Shown: in pieces, positions 1-21,622 of the stretch | Layout: every line of letters starts with the position of its first letter | How positions within the stretch are numbered: the stretch's first letter is position 1 | Source: Daphnia carinata | Lineage: Eukaryota > Arthropoda > Branchiopoda > Diplostraca > Daphniidae | DNA: 64,000 nt | Direction of reading: 5' to 3' | NCBI RefSeq assembly: GCF_022539665.2 | Contig: NC_081336.1 | Span: 7,416,778-7,480,777, forward strand | Program-made: the position numbers and the translations under genes | Notes under the pieces: model-generated | The model's input: only the letters and a program-made list of their open reading frames with translations | Told to the model about the DNA's origin: nothing | Database searches by the model: none

Positions 1-135
1 GGCCATTCAAACAGATGCAGACTACGAAAAAAGAAAAAAAAAATCTTGTTTTTTTTTATATTTAAAGATAAAGAAATGGGGGTGGGGTAACAAAGTTGTA
101 ATTCCTCTCTCATTTGTGAAATTCTATTGTGACAG

Positions 136-7884
<7,749 letters not shown>

Positions 7885-8760
7885 GAAGACATCCCTATTT
7901 TTTTTTTTCTATTGATTTATGAAATGACAATCGATTCGAACAACAACAAAAATCGCGCTCTTTTTTTTTTGTGGCTACATCGTTTTCCCATCCCAAAAAT
8001 GTTGCGTGAGTCCCCACCCCTGTAAATCAGGGCTAAATAGAAAAAAACATCGACCTTTTGTCCAAGTGCCTCCTTTCATTTCGACTCCTTGCCTCTCACT
8101 TGGAATGATTGACTCGACAATCTTTTCATTGTATGTAAATAAAATTTAAAAAAAAAATGTTCCGAGTAAATTTTCCCCCATCATCATGGCCAACCAAAGA
8201 ATGATTGTAAAACCATCGCTCTAGATCCTCTGCCTTATGCGTGAAAAAAAAAAAAACTCCCCCCTCCCTCCCATTTGTAACGATTTTCTTCCCTTCCTGG
8301 TACTGAAAATGGTCGGTGTTGACACGGGCGAACGCAGTTATCACGATCTCAAGTCACCCGAAACAACATTAAAAAAAAAAAAAAAAAAAAAAAGGACATT
8401 TCTTCTTGCAGACGACACACACAGAGCTACTTAAAATTAATTTAACATTCACCTTGAGACGGCGAGTGGCCTTGAGAGCAAAGACAAGTTGACGAAACAA
8501 TCCCGACGCAATCGCCATGTGTGTACGTGTGGGGTATATATATATATATATTTATATATGTATACTATTTGTGTGTGTGTGTGTATTCATTTTGTCGGTT
8601 GTTTTTTTGTTTTTTTTTTAATTCCGAAGTCTTTCGTCCGTTTATGCCCGCTGTTGACAATAGTATTACGTAACTGACACCTGCTTTGTTTTTTTTTTGT
8701 GACCGATTTGTTTTCCAGTTAACGGGAAACACGACAGAAAAAAAAAGAAACATGTACTTC

Positions 8761-8791
<31 letters not shown>

Positions 8792-9380
8792 AATTTGTTT
8801 GATTTTTCATGCTCACCTTGTTAATGAAGAGACGTGTCTACATTGTGCCTCTTTGCGGTGACTGTTAGTTTTCGAGTTATTGGTTTTCTTAAATCGCGCT
8901 GTGCTCACTATATACTTGTACACCTTTGGCCTTATTATTATCAATTATTATGACATAAACAATTTTCTTTTTTGTTGATTTTTATTTGGAATTTTCTTCT
9001 TTTTTTTTTTTTTGCTAATGGATTTTGTATAATGTCATCTGGCATGTGCTATGAGCTCTAATGTCTAAAGCCTTTGGAATTGATGAATGCGATTTTTCAA
9101 AAAAAAAATTGATTGACGTCGTGTGTACAGTTTTTAATAGCTGTGCCAATTCGAGTTTGTTTTTTTTCGCCATTTTTATAATAACAAATGAAATTATCGA
9201 TTTTGAAACGGTGTAACGTTGAGTTCGTGTGAAACACATGTCCTTTTTGAATGTGGGAAAACATTTCTTGTTTCTGTTTTGTCGACGTAACAAATGTGTT
9301 TTTCTTTTTGCTCTCGACGATCGTTATCGAGTAGCGCGGAAGAAAACAAAAAAAGAAAATACACAAAAAATAAAATAAAC
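7885..9380 (+). other. probable MAGI 3' untranslated region and flank
   Basis: No coding signal is visible after the MAGI stop. The stretch holds many A and T runs, including a T run of about 28 at 8761-8788, a TA microsatellite near 8537-8560 and a GT run near 8571-8586. AATAAA poly(A) signals occur at 8138-8143 and 9369-9379, so short and long 3' ends are both possible. Confidence 0.5.
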
Positions 9381-12300
9381 CTGAGCTGAATAAGAACTGG
9401 TTGATGAAATTGCTGTTGGAAGCTAACTTGCTTTATTAGCCCCGTTTCTTTTGTGTTCCCGTTCGATTGAAGACAAAGAGTCTGACGAATTTTATTCGTC
9501 TAGACGATCACCTCAGCTGATATCGTTTTCTTTTTTCACCGATACCCGCGCATTTAAAAAATACAAAAATGTAGTTAAGCTTCAACGACTTTTTCCAAAA
9601 AAAAAAAAAAATAACAAGCCCCAATTTGCTATTGGAGAATGTAAAACACGTCAACATTTCTCGATGGATATCATGCAGAAAAAGGGGTACAAGTGGAAAA
9701 ATACTCTTCCGTCCGAATGATCCGCTATCCGAACAAAAAAAAAAAATCCAACAATAAAAACTGATCCCTTCAACTGCCAAACTGCCCACACAAAAAAGTA
9801 GGGATCAAAAAACTTCTCTTGGCTTTGCAAAAAAGGGCTGAGAGAGGTAAAAGGATCAAATGGCAATATTTAGACAAGCGTACACAAGGATCTTTATACT
9901 GGAACCGATGTGCGCATTTCGAACACAAATAAAATGGAACAACAAGGGTCATGTGATACGTCCGGTATGTTGTTTTGCACACATCATTTTCGCCAAGCGA
10001 TCCAAACGATTGCTACATTCACACACGATTTTCTGAAAATATTTTTAGCTCCTCTCGTTTGATTTGGATATTCATGATTATTTATTTCCCTTGTGTGTGT
10101 CACATGCGCACGCACAAAAGAAAAGAATGATTGACTATCGAAAAACAAACAGGTGTGATGAAGAAAGACCCTTAATTTCGAAATTCTGAAAATAGCTCGG
10201 TGTGCACGCCAACGAGCATGTCAACCTATGTCACATAGATAGTACCGAATTATTTTTTTTTGTTTTTAAGATTTACATAAATGGCAAATTGAAAAAAAGA
10301 AAGATTCCTCTCATTTCTTCACCCGCCCTTTGTTTTGTGTACCTGACGGACGGCCAAAGCGCTTTGCTCGACACGACTGTTTTTGCTACGTGAAACGAGG
10401 GTTTTCAGAAAAACCGGTAGAACAGCACGAGAATTATGAAATTGATCAAACTCACCAATCTCGTCGAGCAGCTCGACGAATGAGGGCAATCTAAATTGAT
10501 GCATTTATGTATAAAACATTATGTTTTATGAAATAACTAATATTTTTTTTTTACCTGCAAAAAAAAAAAAAGACAAGCGTTCCTCTACCTGATGATTTTC
10601 TTTTAAATGAAGGGGGGAGGGATGAACCGGAGGGGTTTGTTTTCTTTGAACAAAACAAAAGAAAATATTCGTTTTGAAATATTTCTCCAACAAAAACAAC
10701 AGCGTGACCTTCGAAAATAAAATAAAAAAAATAGTATAAGAAAAATTGTGTGTTCTTTATTGATTGGATGATTTTTACCTAAAGAAAAAGAGTCAAGTCC
10801 TCGTGCCTGCGTCTACCTGCCGGCCAGTCTAAATATAGACGCACGAAGGCAACCCAAAGTATCGATCCACCTTTTTCAGCATTTGCTTCGCTCTTCACGT
10901 TTTATTTCTTTGTAGCCAACTTTTCATTGCCAGCGCCTTTTTTTTTTCCAGGGATTTCTAAACGTTCCCAACAGCATCGCAATAATCGTTAAATTTATCA
11001 GCAGATGTCATAAAAAAAATAGCAAGGAATCAAATGTTTCTATTCTCGTTTTCCAGGCCATGGATTATCACGGCGTACCTTGCAGTTCACTGTGTACGTT
11101 CACACCTAAAAGATCATAGAGAACTTTCTACACCCTAAAAACAATTCAAATAATTAAATTTCTATTTAAACAATCGTTATCTTTCAGTCAATCTCTTAAT
11201 CGCCTGTATAACAGACGCGATTTTAGAACATTTTCAAAAGGACTTCCCGGCCCTTGTTTTCTTTACGAAAAAATGCGGATACCGCATTGAATGATAACGA
11301 GCTGTAAAAATATGAGGCTAAACATAAAGAGGCTCTCATTACCTTTTGGAAGAAAACAGTGACTTTCTGAAAATAGCTTTTTTTTCAGTGGTGGGGTTGA
11401 TGATGGCCGCAATGTGGGTTATCTTATCGCATCCTTTTGGGTTAAGGCGAGGGGGAACTCTGAGTCTACGTCAACAACAAAGATAAAAAGAAATAAATTA
11501 TGTTTCAAAAAAAAAAGATAAATACTAAACAACTATAATAATAGTTTCACCACCAATAAACAAAAAAGTTCAAAAAATAGAAATGATTGCCGACACAACG
11601 TTAACTAGCCATTCGTACGATTCGGGAACCTTTGAAGGTCACACTTGAATATGTAGTACCTGTATGGAAGCTATAAATAGTAACAGAGCCCGTGCTGTAG
11701 TGAAAAGAATCACGGAATTTCAAATTTACCCTCTGGAATGAATACAAAATGACGCACGTGAAAAACGAATGGGGAAGAAAAAAAAACAAAACAAGATGGA
11801 CGAACGAAATTTGAGGGTTTTTTTTTTTTTTTTTAAGAAGCAAACGAGTTGCTGGGGTTTCATTTTGTCGAATTATTTGTGTGTTTCTATGATAAAAAAA
11901 AAACAGAATACATTTTTCCGGATGTTTTTAACGAGATTTTCCAGGTAAACGGCCATGGCCAGGAGACCAAAAAAAAACACTGGCAGCGTCGTGATCGTCA
12001 TGTGACGTCAATCTTTTTTTTTCTTTTTCTAGTTTGGGGCCTTAGATTAGTGGAAAAGAAACGCGAAAAGACAATCCAATTTTCAAAAACCCTTTGTCAC
12101 GAACAGTCCAAACGATAAAAAAAAAAAAAAACTATTGAAGCGAATCATTTCTCTGTGTTTGCGTCAAAGTACCCCACGAACCCGCCAAAATTGATCGGCT
12201 GCATTTAAACAAAAGAAAGATGGTGGCGATGTGCAAACATTTTTTTCGTCACATTTCGCCGTACGAAATATATTGGCCAGTTCTTTTCATGTGTCTGTGC

Positions 12301-12440
12301 AAAGACATTGTCGACTGACAAGATTGACATGCTGTTACAAGAATGTGCAAGAGGACAATATAAATGAAAAGGAAACTTACCCCCCCCCCCAAAAAAAAAC
12401 GAGAGAGGAAACAGGTGTTCCACGTGCGTGACAATCCAGA
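9381..12440. other. intergenic or intronic DNA without visible gene
   Basis: A/T-rich sequence with homopolymer runs. The open frames here are short and low in complexity, and I see no conserved protein, tRNA or repeat family. Confidence 0.5.
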
Positions 12441-12499
12441 AAAGGCCCAGTGCCTGTCTTTCCCTCCTCTTTTTCAAGTTGCGTCTATTCGGCCACCGT

Positions 12500-12779
12500 G
12501 GCGCTGCAGTGCTGCACTGTTCTTCTTGCAATTCATTGCAGGTGTCGCGTCAGTCGTGCTCCAACCGCCTCGGTGGTCGTTCGCATCCATTTCTATCCTC
12601 TTCACACTGTCGGCGCATTCAGCGCAGTCGAGTCACGAACGAAAGCGTTCTCTCTTCTTCCCGTTTTTATTTTCACTTCCAACTCTTTTTTAAGTTTCTC
12701 TTAGTGTCTCAAACAAAGTTTACGTACTCCAACAACTCACAACACGTTGTTCTTCACGACAAACGTCGGTGCTCGTAAT
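12500..12779 (+). other. possible 5' untranslated first exon of the 17.1 kb gene
   Basis: A pyrimidine-rich, repeat-poor block ends in a good splice donor (CGTAATCG|GTGAGTAATC at 12780). A compatible acceptor (polypyrimidine then CAG at 16941-16943) precedes the start codon at 17141. The exon and its link to that gene are inference from splice signals only; the start coordinate is approximate. Confidence 0.35.
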
Positions 12780-15700
12780 CGGTGAGTAATCACGTTTTTT
12801 TTTTATTTCTCTGGGTTTCTTTTCGGTTTCGTCACGAACTTGGTCAATCGAAAGAGACAGCCAAACAAAACATAAAACATTCTCCCCCTTTTTTTCTTCT
12901 TAACTTTTTTTTAATAATCGTTACGAAATGGCGGCGGGTTGTGTTTCACGATTGAGAAATGGGGACAGCACAACAAAAACTGGCGCGTTGATTCGCTTGT
13001 TCTCAATGGCTGATGTGAATGTGTGCGAATGTGGTTGTCTCGCTTGATGGAAGAGGGAGGTCTCATTTGTTTTTGTTGTCGGTGAAGCGTGACGTCATCT
13101 TGATAGCTCGCTCCCTCCCCCCTTCATTTTTTTTTTTGTTTGTCGGATCCCGATGGAAAAAAGAAAATTTTTTTTTCGAGATTGTGGATGTTGGATTATT
13201 TTTAACGAGCACGTTTTTTTTTTTTGCTTTCTGCGTTACAACTAGTGTCGAGTGTTAAGTCACCATGAACTGGTCAACAAAGTTCATTTAGCTCGAAATG
13301 GTAATCTAGATTCCTCTGTATAATCGTACGAGTGTTGAACGAGAACAGGTTCAACATATTCAAATGGTTTCCGCTCGTCTTAGATAATGAGACAATGAAC
13401 TCCTTTGTTTTTATTTCTCATTTACAAATGGCCGTACAAAACATCACACTAAAGAAGAGGCCTACACATTTGCACGTGTCATTCCCGCCTCTTTTTTTTT
13501 TTTTTTTTTTTTTGGTGGGTGGTAACTAAAAATAGATGTGAACTCAACCTTTTTTTTTTATTGGCTAGGTTGCACTACCTGCCTAAAAAAAAAAAAGTTT
13601 TGACATGGAAAAATTGAAATTCAAGATGGCCGTCGTTCGTTCGTTTTTTTCTTTCCCGGAGAGCCTGTGACAACTGTTGGCCCTCAGACTGTTGCTACCG
13701 GCGATTAAATAACATACCCTACACCACAAACGAAAGTTCGCTCTCGATCTTCCGCCAAGTCTGCGTGAAAAAAAAGACACGACTTTGCCATTAGCTTCGT
13801 TCTCGAGTTGAAAGCCCTTTCGTTTTATTTTGGCAGACAGACGACTTTAGCAGTTTTAAGTGCTTCCGAGTAGCCGAATACGAATTCAAGAAACTATTAC
13901 GCAATACAATAAAAGACGGTCATGGTTGATACGTTACAAAGAGTTGTCCAACCATCCCTGACCCACATCAAACGATTTAAACAAATTATATTCATGGTTA
14001 TTTTTTTTTTATTAGCACCCAGTAACAACAAGTGGAGCCCTTTTTGTTTTGCAGAACGATCTACCAGATGGCCGTGTGTCTTTTCATGATCCGATCATTA
14101 ACATTCTTTTAACAACGTCAAGTTTATTCATTATTCATGTCTTGATTAGAATTCCTTGCGAAAATTCGCATTTCGAGAGTTCATTAATTTTTTTCTTACC
14201 CTATACCCTTTTTTTTTGTTGAAAAAAACAGCTGCGTGTGCTCGTTAAGTTCCGTCATTTGTAACCGTCACGTCATTATCCCGAAAAGCATTTTGTTTCT
14301 TACTTTCTTCGTTTTGGAACCACACCCACTTGTTGATTTGTTTTTCACTTGACGAGAGAAACAGCCGGCGACAAAAAGTTCAAATTTTCAGAAATAGCCT
14401 TTTTTTTTTTTTCAAAAAGAAAAATATATTAAACCCAATGCTCGACGACGTGATAAAGATTATGGACGTCCATTGTATTTTTTTTTTTATCTCTTGACCG
14501 TCGAACGAAATCTTTTTTTAAAAGTACCCAGTCAACTTGTTTCCATAGTTGAGAAATCGGCCGTCTTTTAAACAAGTGTCGAAGTTTCATTTTTTTTTTT
14601 TTTTTAAACGTTCAGTTTTGGGGTGGGCATTGTCAATCGATAACACGAGAAAGAAAAATATGTCGCAGTTGGAAACATTTTATTTTAAATAGTTTCGTGT
14701 TTATCGACTTTGAACTTTGTAACGAACGGCCATTTTGATTGTTGAATCATTTTTTTTTTTATTATTTCAATTGAATCATTTTTCTTTAAAAAAGAAACAA
14801 CAAGGTCAGCTGCGGAAGGATTTCAGTTGATGATAAACCCATGTGTATAACATAAACATAGCATCTTCTTCTTCTTCTTGGAGTAGATAATAACCAATTG
14901 AAAAGAAAAAAAGAAACAACTCATGTGGTAAAACGGTTCGTTGACCGACATCATGTACACGCCCTGAAGAGTGCGATGAACTTTGCGGGGTTGTTTTTAT
15001 TTTGAATTTCCATATCGTGTGAAAAATTTTTTTGCGCGATCTTTTTTTTTTTTTTGCGAAAGGAAGGAACCCTTTTCCCATCCCTCTTTTGTTAGCCATT
15101 CCGAAGATGAGGGAGAGGGGAAGTGCACAAGAATATAACAATCCGTCACGCTGAACTTGGACAATAGACGAAGAAGAACCCCTTCAAGATATTTTTCTAC
15201 AGTACATTCCCCCCACCCCCAATTCCTTTTTGCCTATTATAAATGCACCCTCCAAAAACCGGTTTACCTGCCTTTTTTTTCCGAACGACGTAAACATGTT
15301 TGCCAAAAAAAAAAAAAATGTGTTTTTTTTTTAACAACGGTGTTGTGTAGCACGAAACCCCTTTTTCGGTGGTGACTTAACGATCCTTCCATGGTAACCT
15401 TGACCATTTCGCCCCTCTCGCCAAAGTTGTTTGTGCGTCAACCGATTCTTCTTTTTGGCCATCGTTTTGATCAACGTTAGTTGGAATAAGAAAATAAGGC
15501 GATATCAGTTAAAACGAGTAAAAAATATTAGCGACAACCATCTCCCGTTTTTTTTGTTTTTTAATGACATTTTTTTACGTCGCCTGTTTTTTTTTTTTTT
15601 TTCCTAATTCTCACAGCCCAGGTCATTGGCATTTGACGAATTTCAGGTCTGAGTAGAGGAACATAAAAAGGGCTACTTTGAATCGATCGTGATTCCCGCG

Positions 15701-16943
15701 TGACTCGACGTAGCGTTAGATAACGAAGACATCACAGAAGAAACTAGTCATGGAAGAAAACGAGTTAGTGCGGGATTTAATCCGGTGCTGGTTCTGTGTG
15801 CTTTTGTTTTTTATTTCATCTTGTTTTTTTTAATGACCTCACGATCGACCCACCTGTCACACACACAGACGGAGATCACGAGAATTGTACAAACTAGACG
15901 TAAAGAGGCAAATGAAGCATTCCGACTGGTTTCATTAGCGTGTACAACGTATCAAGTTCTAACTGTTGTCATAGTCAACAAATCGATAGCGTCGATTATT
16001 CCGATTGACTTTGCCATGGTTATCTCGCTCCGTGTTATGCCATCAGCTGTGAAAATAGTTTATTTATTTTATTTTATTTTATTTATTTTTTTTTTACTTT
16101 TTGAATGTGACGTCAATAAGACAATTCCGCACACCTGGCGTATCGTACCTGAAACACTTTGCTAGACGTTTCGACAAGGGCAAGCAGCGCTCGACGTCAT
16201 CAAGTAAAGATGGCGACAATCTTTTGAATTATATTTCATATTTTTTGTGGTCTATTTTTAGATATTGTGCCCCCACAAAACCTTCTGTAAACACACACGA
16301 CGGTTGATAATATGCAAGTGAGGCGAAAGCTGATTATCATTCCCGTCTGCCTAGTTTTTTTACAACGTGCGGCGCCATTAGAAATTGAGAGAAAAAAAAA
16401 GGCACATTTGAAATTCATGTTCCCGCATTTGCCTTTAGGATACCAATGCGATATTTACCATAGGGGGTTGTATATATGTATTCAGGAAAAAAAAAAAAAA
16501 GAAAACTAATTTTCTGTTTTAGACATTTAATTTTTTCTTTAAATGGCGCACAAAACAAAACTCCAAAAAAATCGACCGCAGATGACAGATGGATCGTGTT
16601 ATTTTTTTTTTTTTTTTTACGTAAAAAGAAGGGAAAGAAAAAATAAATACTAACCACCGCATATATGATGATGATTATTACCATTACCCATGAGGGGGGT
16701 AGGGCCTTCTCCCCTCTTTGCGTATCTCCGCGTTGATGGTATTATCGCGTGATCCCATTATTACATCATCCATCAAAAACAGCTTTTTTTTTCTTTCTCT
16801 TTCCCTAGCGCTATATTTATTGTTAGAACGAACCTAAAAAAAAATATACTCCCAGCATATTAAACCGCGATCGTTACCTGGAATTTAATTTTTTATTTCG
16901 TAACGCCCTTCAATCAATTGTTTTTTTCCTCTTTTTTTTCCAG
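12780..16943 (+). other. probable long first intron of the 17.1 kb gene
   Basis: Between the candidate donor at 12780 and the acceptor at 16943 there is A/T-rich non-coding DNA with T runs (e.g. 13493-13514) and no recognisable gene. If the upstream exon is wrong, this is simply intergenic. Confidence 0.35.
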
Positions 16944-17140
16944 ATAGCTGTTTGGAATTATCATGCGAAAATAGTGACGATGCTCCCGGTCGGCCGACGT
17001 ACTCGACCACTTTGGATGTTCCAGTGAAATTTTTCGCATCATAACATTCCCTTCCGGCGATAAAAACAAAAAACAAAAAACAAGGAAGACGCACAGACAC
17101 ACAAACAATTGTTCTCTCTTCCAAGAAAAACGCGAATATT

Positions 17141-18668
17141 ATGATGGATTTCGAGAAGACGGCAAATTCCGAGAATTGCGCCGTGATGGATGACGGACCA
17201 GCTGATGGTACCCCAGATTCGCCAATTGATTTGAGCCAACTGTCTACCAGGTGCCGTAGCGTCGACCTCACCAACCGCTCCGTATCCGAAAGCTGTTTGG
17301 CACCTGCGGCGGCCGTTGCCGCTAAAAAGCGGAGGATCCACGGATTTAAAGATCCTCTTCCGCCGCCGGCTCTGGCCGAGCACAGCGCTGCCGATTCGCT
17401 GAAATATCGATCCATGTCTCACGCCGACATTGCCGGCTACAGGACGCCCTGGTTGTCGGGTGATTTGCAAGAATCGAAACCTGCCAAACTGTCCGTCGCT
17501 GCGGAGACATCGACTGCCACCACCTCGTCCGCCTCTTCAGCCGCCGAGACGTTAAAATTCCGCTGCATGAGCGAATCACGGCTGGCCAGATCGGCCAACA
17601 CGACCTTTCATCCGGCCACGCACGCGGGGAACAGCCCGTCGTCTAGAAAGAATTTTACGAGCAATTCGGACCTTCTCCGAACGGCCACTGATAACAGTCA
17701 ACTGGAATTCCTTTTGCGACGGACAGCCTCTGAATCTATCCTTCCATCCAGGTGAGATTATCATATCTCGGCTTTTTATTTTATTTGGAAAGTTGTCTCT
17801 ACCGATGTCGAAACGGCGGGAGAAAGTTTCCCTAATTAAGAAAGATTCAAACATTTTTTTAACGAGGGCCGCGTGAGTGGGGGGATATCGTCGGTTAGAA
17901 CTCGTTTTTATTTTCATGAAATCAAATGCGTATTGATGTCGTTTTTGTGTATTGCAGCCGGTCAGGGGAACCTGCTGGGTCGGCGGCCATGGAGATGTTG
18001 ATGCGACAGCAGCAAATGATTCAGCATCACTATCAGCAGTTACTGATTCAGCAACAGCATGATGGAAGCGAGCCAGGTAGTTCCAGTAGTTCGTCTTCGT
18101 CATCTTACCTGTCGTCGGCATCACCTTGGCTCCTTGGGCTCTTCGGCTACGGGTATACGCAGATGCTGCAGTCTTTCCAAGCTGCCCAGCAGCAACAGAT
18201 TGCCACGGATCCAGCAACCGGTTCCGGACAGGTACAATACTCATCTTTGTTTTTTTTTAATTTTCTTTTTCTAGCCTCCACCTTTCTTTCTGTGTGGGAA
18301 GAGAGAAAAGATTTATGATCATTATCTTTCTAACCGAATAATGATAATGACAGATTTCGGCTGGACCGAGCTCGCCGGCTGTTGCGGCATCCATCAGTGG
18401 ATCAGACGGTGAAGGCGAAATGGAAGAGGAAGATATGGATGCTAGTGGATTCTCACACGGCAAGAAGCGCTCACCTCGAGCTCTAACGGGCAAACATGTC
18501 CGACTGGGCACTGGAGCCAGTCCGACCACCTTGCACACCTTAAGGCTCAAAATCCAAGAGCGCCAACGTATGAAGCTCGTCAAGAAATCTCTTCCGTCTG
18601 GGTCGGCTTTCGCGTCCGCCGCCGCCAATAAGAAGAATGGAACAAAACTCAAGAGCCGGGCCAAGTAA
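17141..18668 (+). CDS. unrecognised serine-rich protein with repeated S-x-S-E/H motifs
   Basis: I do not recognise this family. Three coding exons join in frame: 17141-17751, 17958-18231 and 18354-18668, with GT-AG introns. The first ATG of ATGATG is taken as the start. The acceptor at 16943 gives a 5' UTR piece upstream. The first exon carries several related short motifs: NRSVSESCLA, KYRSMSHADI, KFRCMSESRL and RRTASESILP, each an arginine or cysteine followed by a serine pair and a hydrophobic residue. The middle exon is rich in glutamine and serine. The last exon has an acidic patch (EGEMEEEDMD) and then a basic segment, GKHVRLGTGASPTTLHTLR followed by a charged helix, which looks like the conserved core. 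The C-terminus is lysine-rich. A nuclear or phosphoregulated protein is plausible but unproven. A poly(A) signal lies at 19687-19692. Confidence 0.8.
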
Positions 18669-21622
18669 AAATTTGCGACCAACGTGAACCGTACGTCAGC
18701 GGGGAGTTGCGAAGATGTTTCGGAAATTCAGGGTGAAAACATGTGGCGTTTTATTTCCAATATTTATCGAGTCGAAAAAAGAAAATTATGGAATCGAAAT
18801 CCAGTATGGCGTTCCGCCATATCTCGAGTCTTCCGGATCAAAGTGGCCAATTTATTATTATATCTCTTTGTTGTATCCTCCTTGTTTTGTTTTTTTATTT
18901 TTTTTTATTATAGTCCGGAATTAATGGCTTTTCACAATTTCGATTTTTTTTTTCCATGAGAAAAAATTTAGACCCTTAATGAAGAACCCAGTCATTCCAG
19001 CTCAGTCTACGACAAAAAAACAGAAAACTTGTGTTGATAAAAAAAAAAAAAAAACAAGAAAAACAAGTTGAATCAACCAATCAAAAAATCTCTTACTTTT
19101 TATTTTTTTTTTTGCTTGTTCTGTTTAATTTAAAAAAAAAAAAAAGACGGACTATCCAGTGAACGATATCGTACTTTTTGTTTTGAATTTCTTTTTCGTG
19201 AAAAATTGCCTCAGGATGTCCAAAAGAGAAGTTTTTAAGAGCCCGCCGATCTCATTTTTTTTTTTCGATCCCGTTGAATCATTCGATTCCTCCAATATGA
19301 TTCGGCCATTTATCTCTTGTATAACCCCACCCGTATTCTGTAAAACAAAACATTGTGGATCATTTTTCTTAAAATATTTTTCCCTATTTTTTTTTCGGCT
19401 CATCTGCAAAATTTCGCATCGAAAAAGTGCGCCATCCGGCACTTGCGGACCAAACAAAAAACCTAAAAAAAAAAAAAGAAAGAGAATTCTGAATTGTTTT
19501 TGCGTGTGTATGTGTTGCGTTCCCACATAAACTGTGTGTGTGTGTAAAGAAAATTACTGCGCCTCATGTTATTTTCCATTTGTCACGCTGGCGTTGCTAT
19601 AACTGTGTGTTCAACTATCAATAAGCGATTGGGAAATGTTTGTACAGAATTCTGCGCCATGAATACATTTCCATCTGTTCCTTTTAAATAAAAAAAAAAA
19701 GAAAGAGAGAATCTTTATGTGTTACGCGTACACAGTTTGTTGTGCGCGCACTGAATTGATGATGGCGCAGACTTTAGTCTGGCCTCCCACCACCACCCCT
19801 CTTCCGCAGCCATCGTCACATCGAGTTCGTTGTGACTGTGGGACTAACTAACATCTTTTTTCTTTGATCGCGGGAAAAACAATAATAGGAAAAAAAAGAA
19901 GAGAGGAAAATGGGAAAATAACAAGAAAAATCCAGGGACTGGAACAAAGCGTTACGCAATGGTTATTTTTCGTTGAATAACTCGGGATTTATTTTATTTT
20001 TTTCCACAAGCCACACAAATGATGCAACAATGTTCCGGATCATTGAATTTATTCTGTTATTTGTTGTTTTTCCTTTTCGTGTAGCGGTTCGATTCACATA
20101 AATGATTTCCGGTTTTTCCTCAGGGCAGACATTTTTTCCGATAACAAAAAAAAAATTTATATATACTGATAAATTCCTATGCTATATCTATGGAATGTTA
20201 TTCTTCCCAAACCCTGAACCAGTCTCTGGCGCTGAAAAGCGCAAAGTCATTTGAATAAGAAGCCGGTTGGATCCAGTTCGCCCGTACTGGGAAAAAAGAA
20301 TGACTGCGACGAGACAACAGACCACGTCAAGTTGTTCAGTACAGAAGAAGAGTTTTATTCCTTTTTGTTCGTAGGATGGAGTGTCTGGCAGTGCCAGATA
20401 AGCAGGTACGAGCAAAAAAGAAACAGTCGTGTTCCTTGATATTTATACGAGCATCCTTTTTTATTTGGATAAGCAAAAGGAAATTGGCAAATTGACACAT
20501 CTAGCGACAAACACGTGAATTTGTTACACAAGTGGCCGCAGCTGTCCGTGAACGAATGTGCTCGAAGATTCGTTCCCTTTGAAGATCACCTGATTCTTAC
20601 ACAGTGGCTTGAGTGACATATTTTTTAAGCCCTATGGGCTTCTGATTGTTATTATCCAATAGCCTTTTTTATTTTATTTTTTCTTGCAACGGTACTGGAT
20701 TCACTATGGCCATCTGTCGGCTTTTTTTCAAAACCCAAGAATTAAGAATTACAATTAATTAAGAGATGTTCAGTTAAAATAGGTGCCAATTTTTTGCGTT
20801 ATTTGTGTTCGTAGATAAAAAAAAAAAATATCATATGAAAATATTCAAAACTGTTTTTTTGCATTCTAGCTTAATTCTATTTCAATTATTCATAAACAAT
20901 TGTACAGTAACATCACATTTTCAGACATGGCTAGGTTTTAGCAAAAGGAAAGTTCTATATTTAAAATATAAATATTTGTTTTTATTGTAGAGCCTGTTTC
21001 GAAAGTTCGCGAATTTCTTGCCATTTTTGCTCTAACGTACTAACGACGCAGTAGCAGTGTGGCACCCTTGCATGGTGTGTAATAAACGGAAGCCCTGTTA
21101 CCAGCAAAACATTTGAGTATCGCTACATATTTTTTTTATTTTTAATACTGCTTTGTAGTAAAAAGGCAAAAAGCCAACAGTTAAGGCTATAGTCTGTTGC
21201 ACTTCAGTTTACTTGACTGTTGATAATTGACAATTGACAGTTGACACTTGACACTTGATCGCGAGCACCTAGCATATATTGAGCCTTAGGTCCACTTCAC
21301 ACATCAAAGGCATTTACCAATACAAGTGGCGTGGAAGAATCGAAATCATAAAATTGTGATTTAAAAATTCAAAGTTTGAAAGTTTAGCGACCTTAGGGTT
21401 ACAGTTTTTCTCTCGAATCTCGCCTGACAAAAATTTGTTCAACCATAAACACAATCGGACGTTTAAGTTAAATTGTAGCACGGAAAATCGTGGGAAACAC
21501 CTACGTTAACTTGCTTTCATCTACATGCTAAGTGCAGAAAGGGTAGTTGCTCTTCACCTGCAGTGAAATCTCTTTTGCTTTCTGTTCAAAAAGCATAAAA
21601 AATAACATCTTGGATCTTTAAA
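18669..21622. other. 3' UTR of the preceding gene, then intergenic DNA
   Basis: Non-coding A/T-rich sequence. AATAAA at 19687-19692 probably ends the 17.1 kb gene. A run of TTGACA-like words lies at about 21210-21260 and is listed separately. I see no other gene. Confidence 0.5.
21210..21262 (+). repeat. degenerate TTGACA tandem words
   Basis: Closely spaced copies of TTGACA/TTGATA/TTGACT occur (for example TTGACAGTTGACACTTGACA). The array is short and imperfect. It could be a micro-repeat or a cluster of transcription-factor sites upstream of the 21.6 kb ORF. Confidence 0.5.

Noticed and set aside
8338-8434. Short frames around A and T homopolymers in 3' UTRs and introns (many places)
   Set aside because: Lysine/phenylalanine-rich products of homopolymer runs without splice context or similarity.
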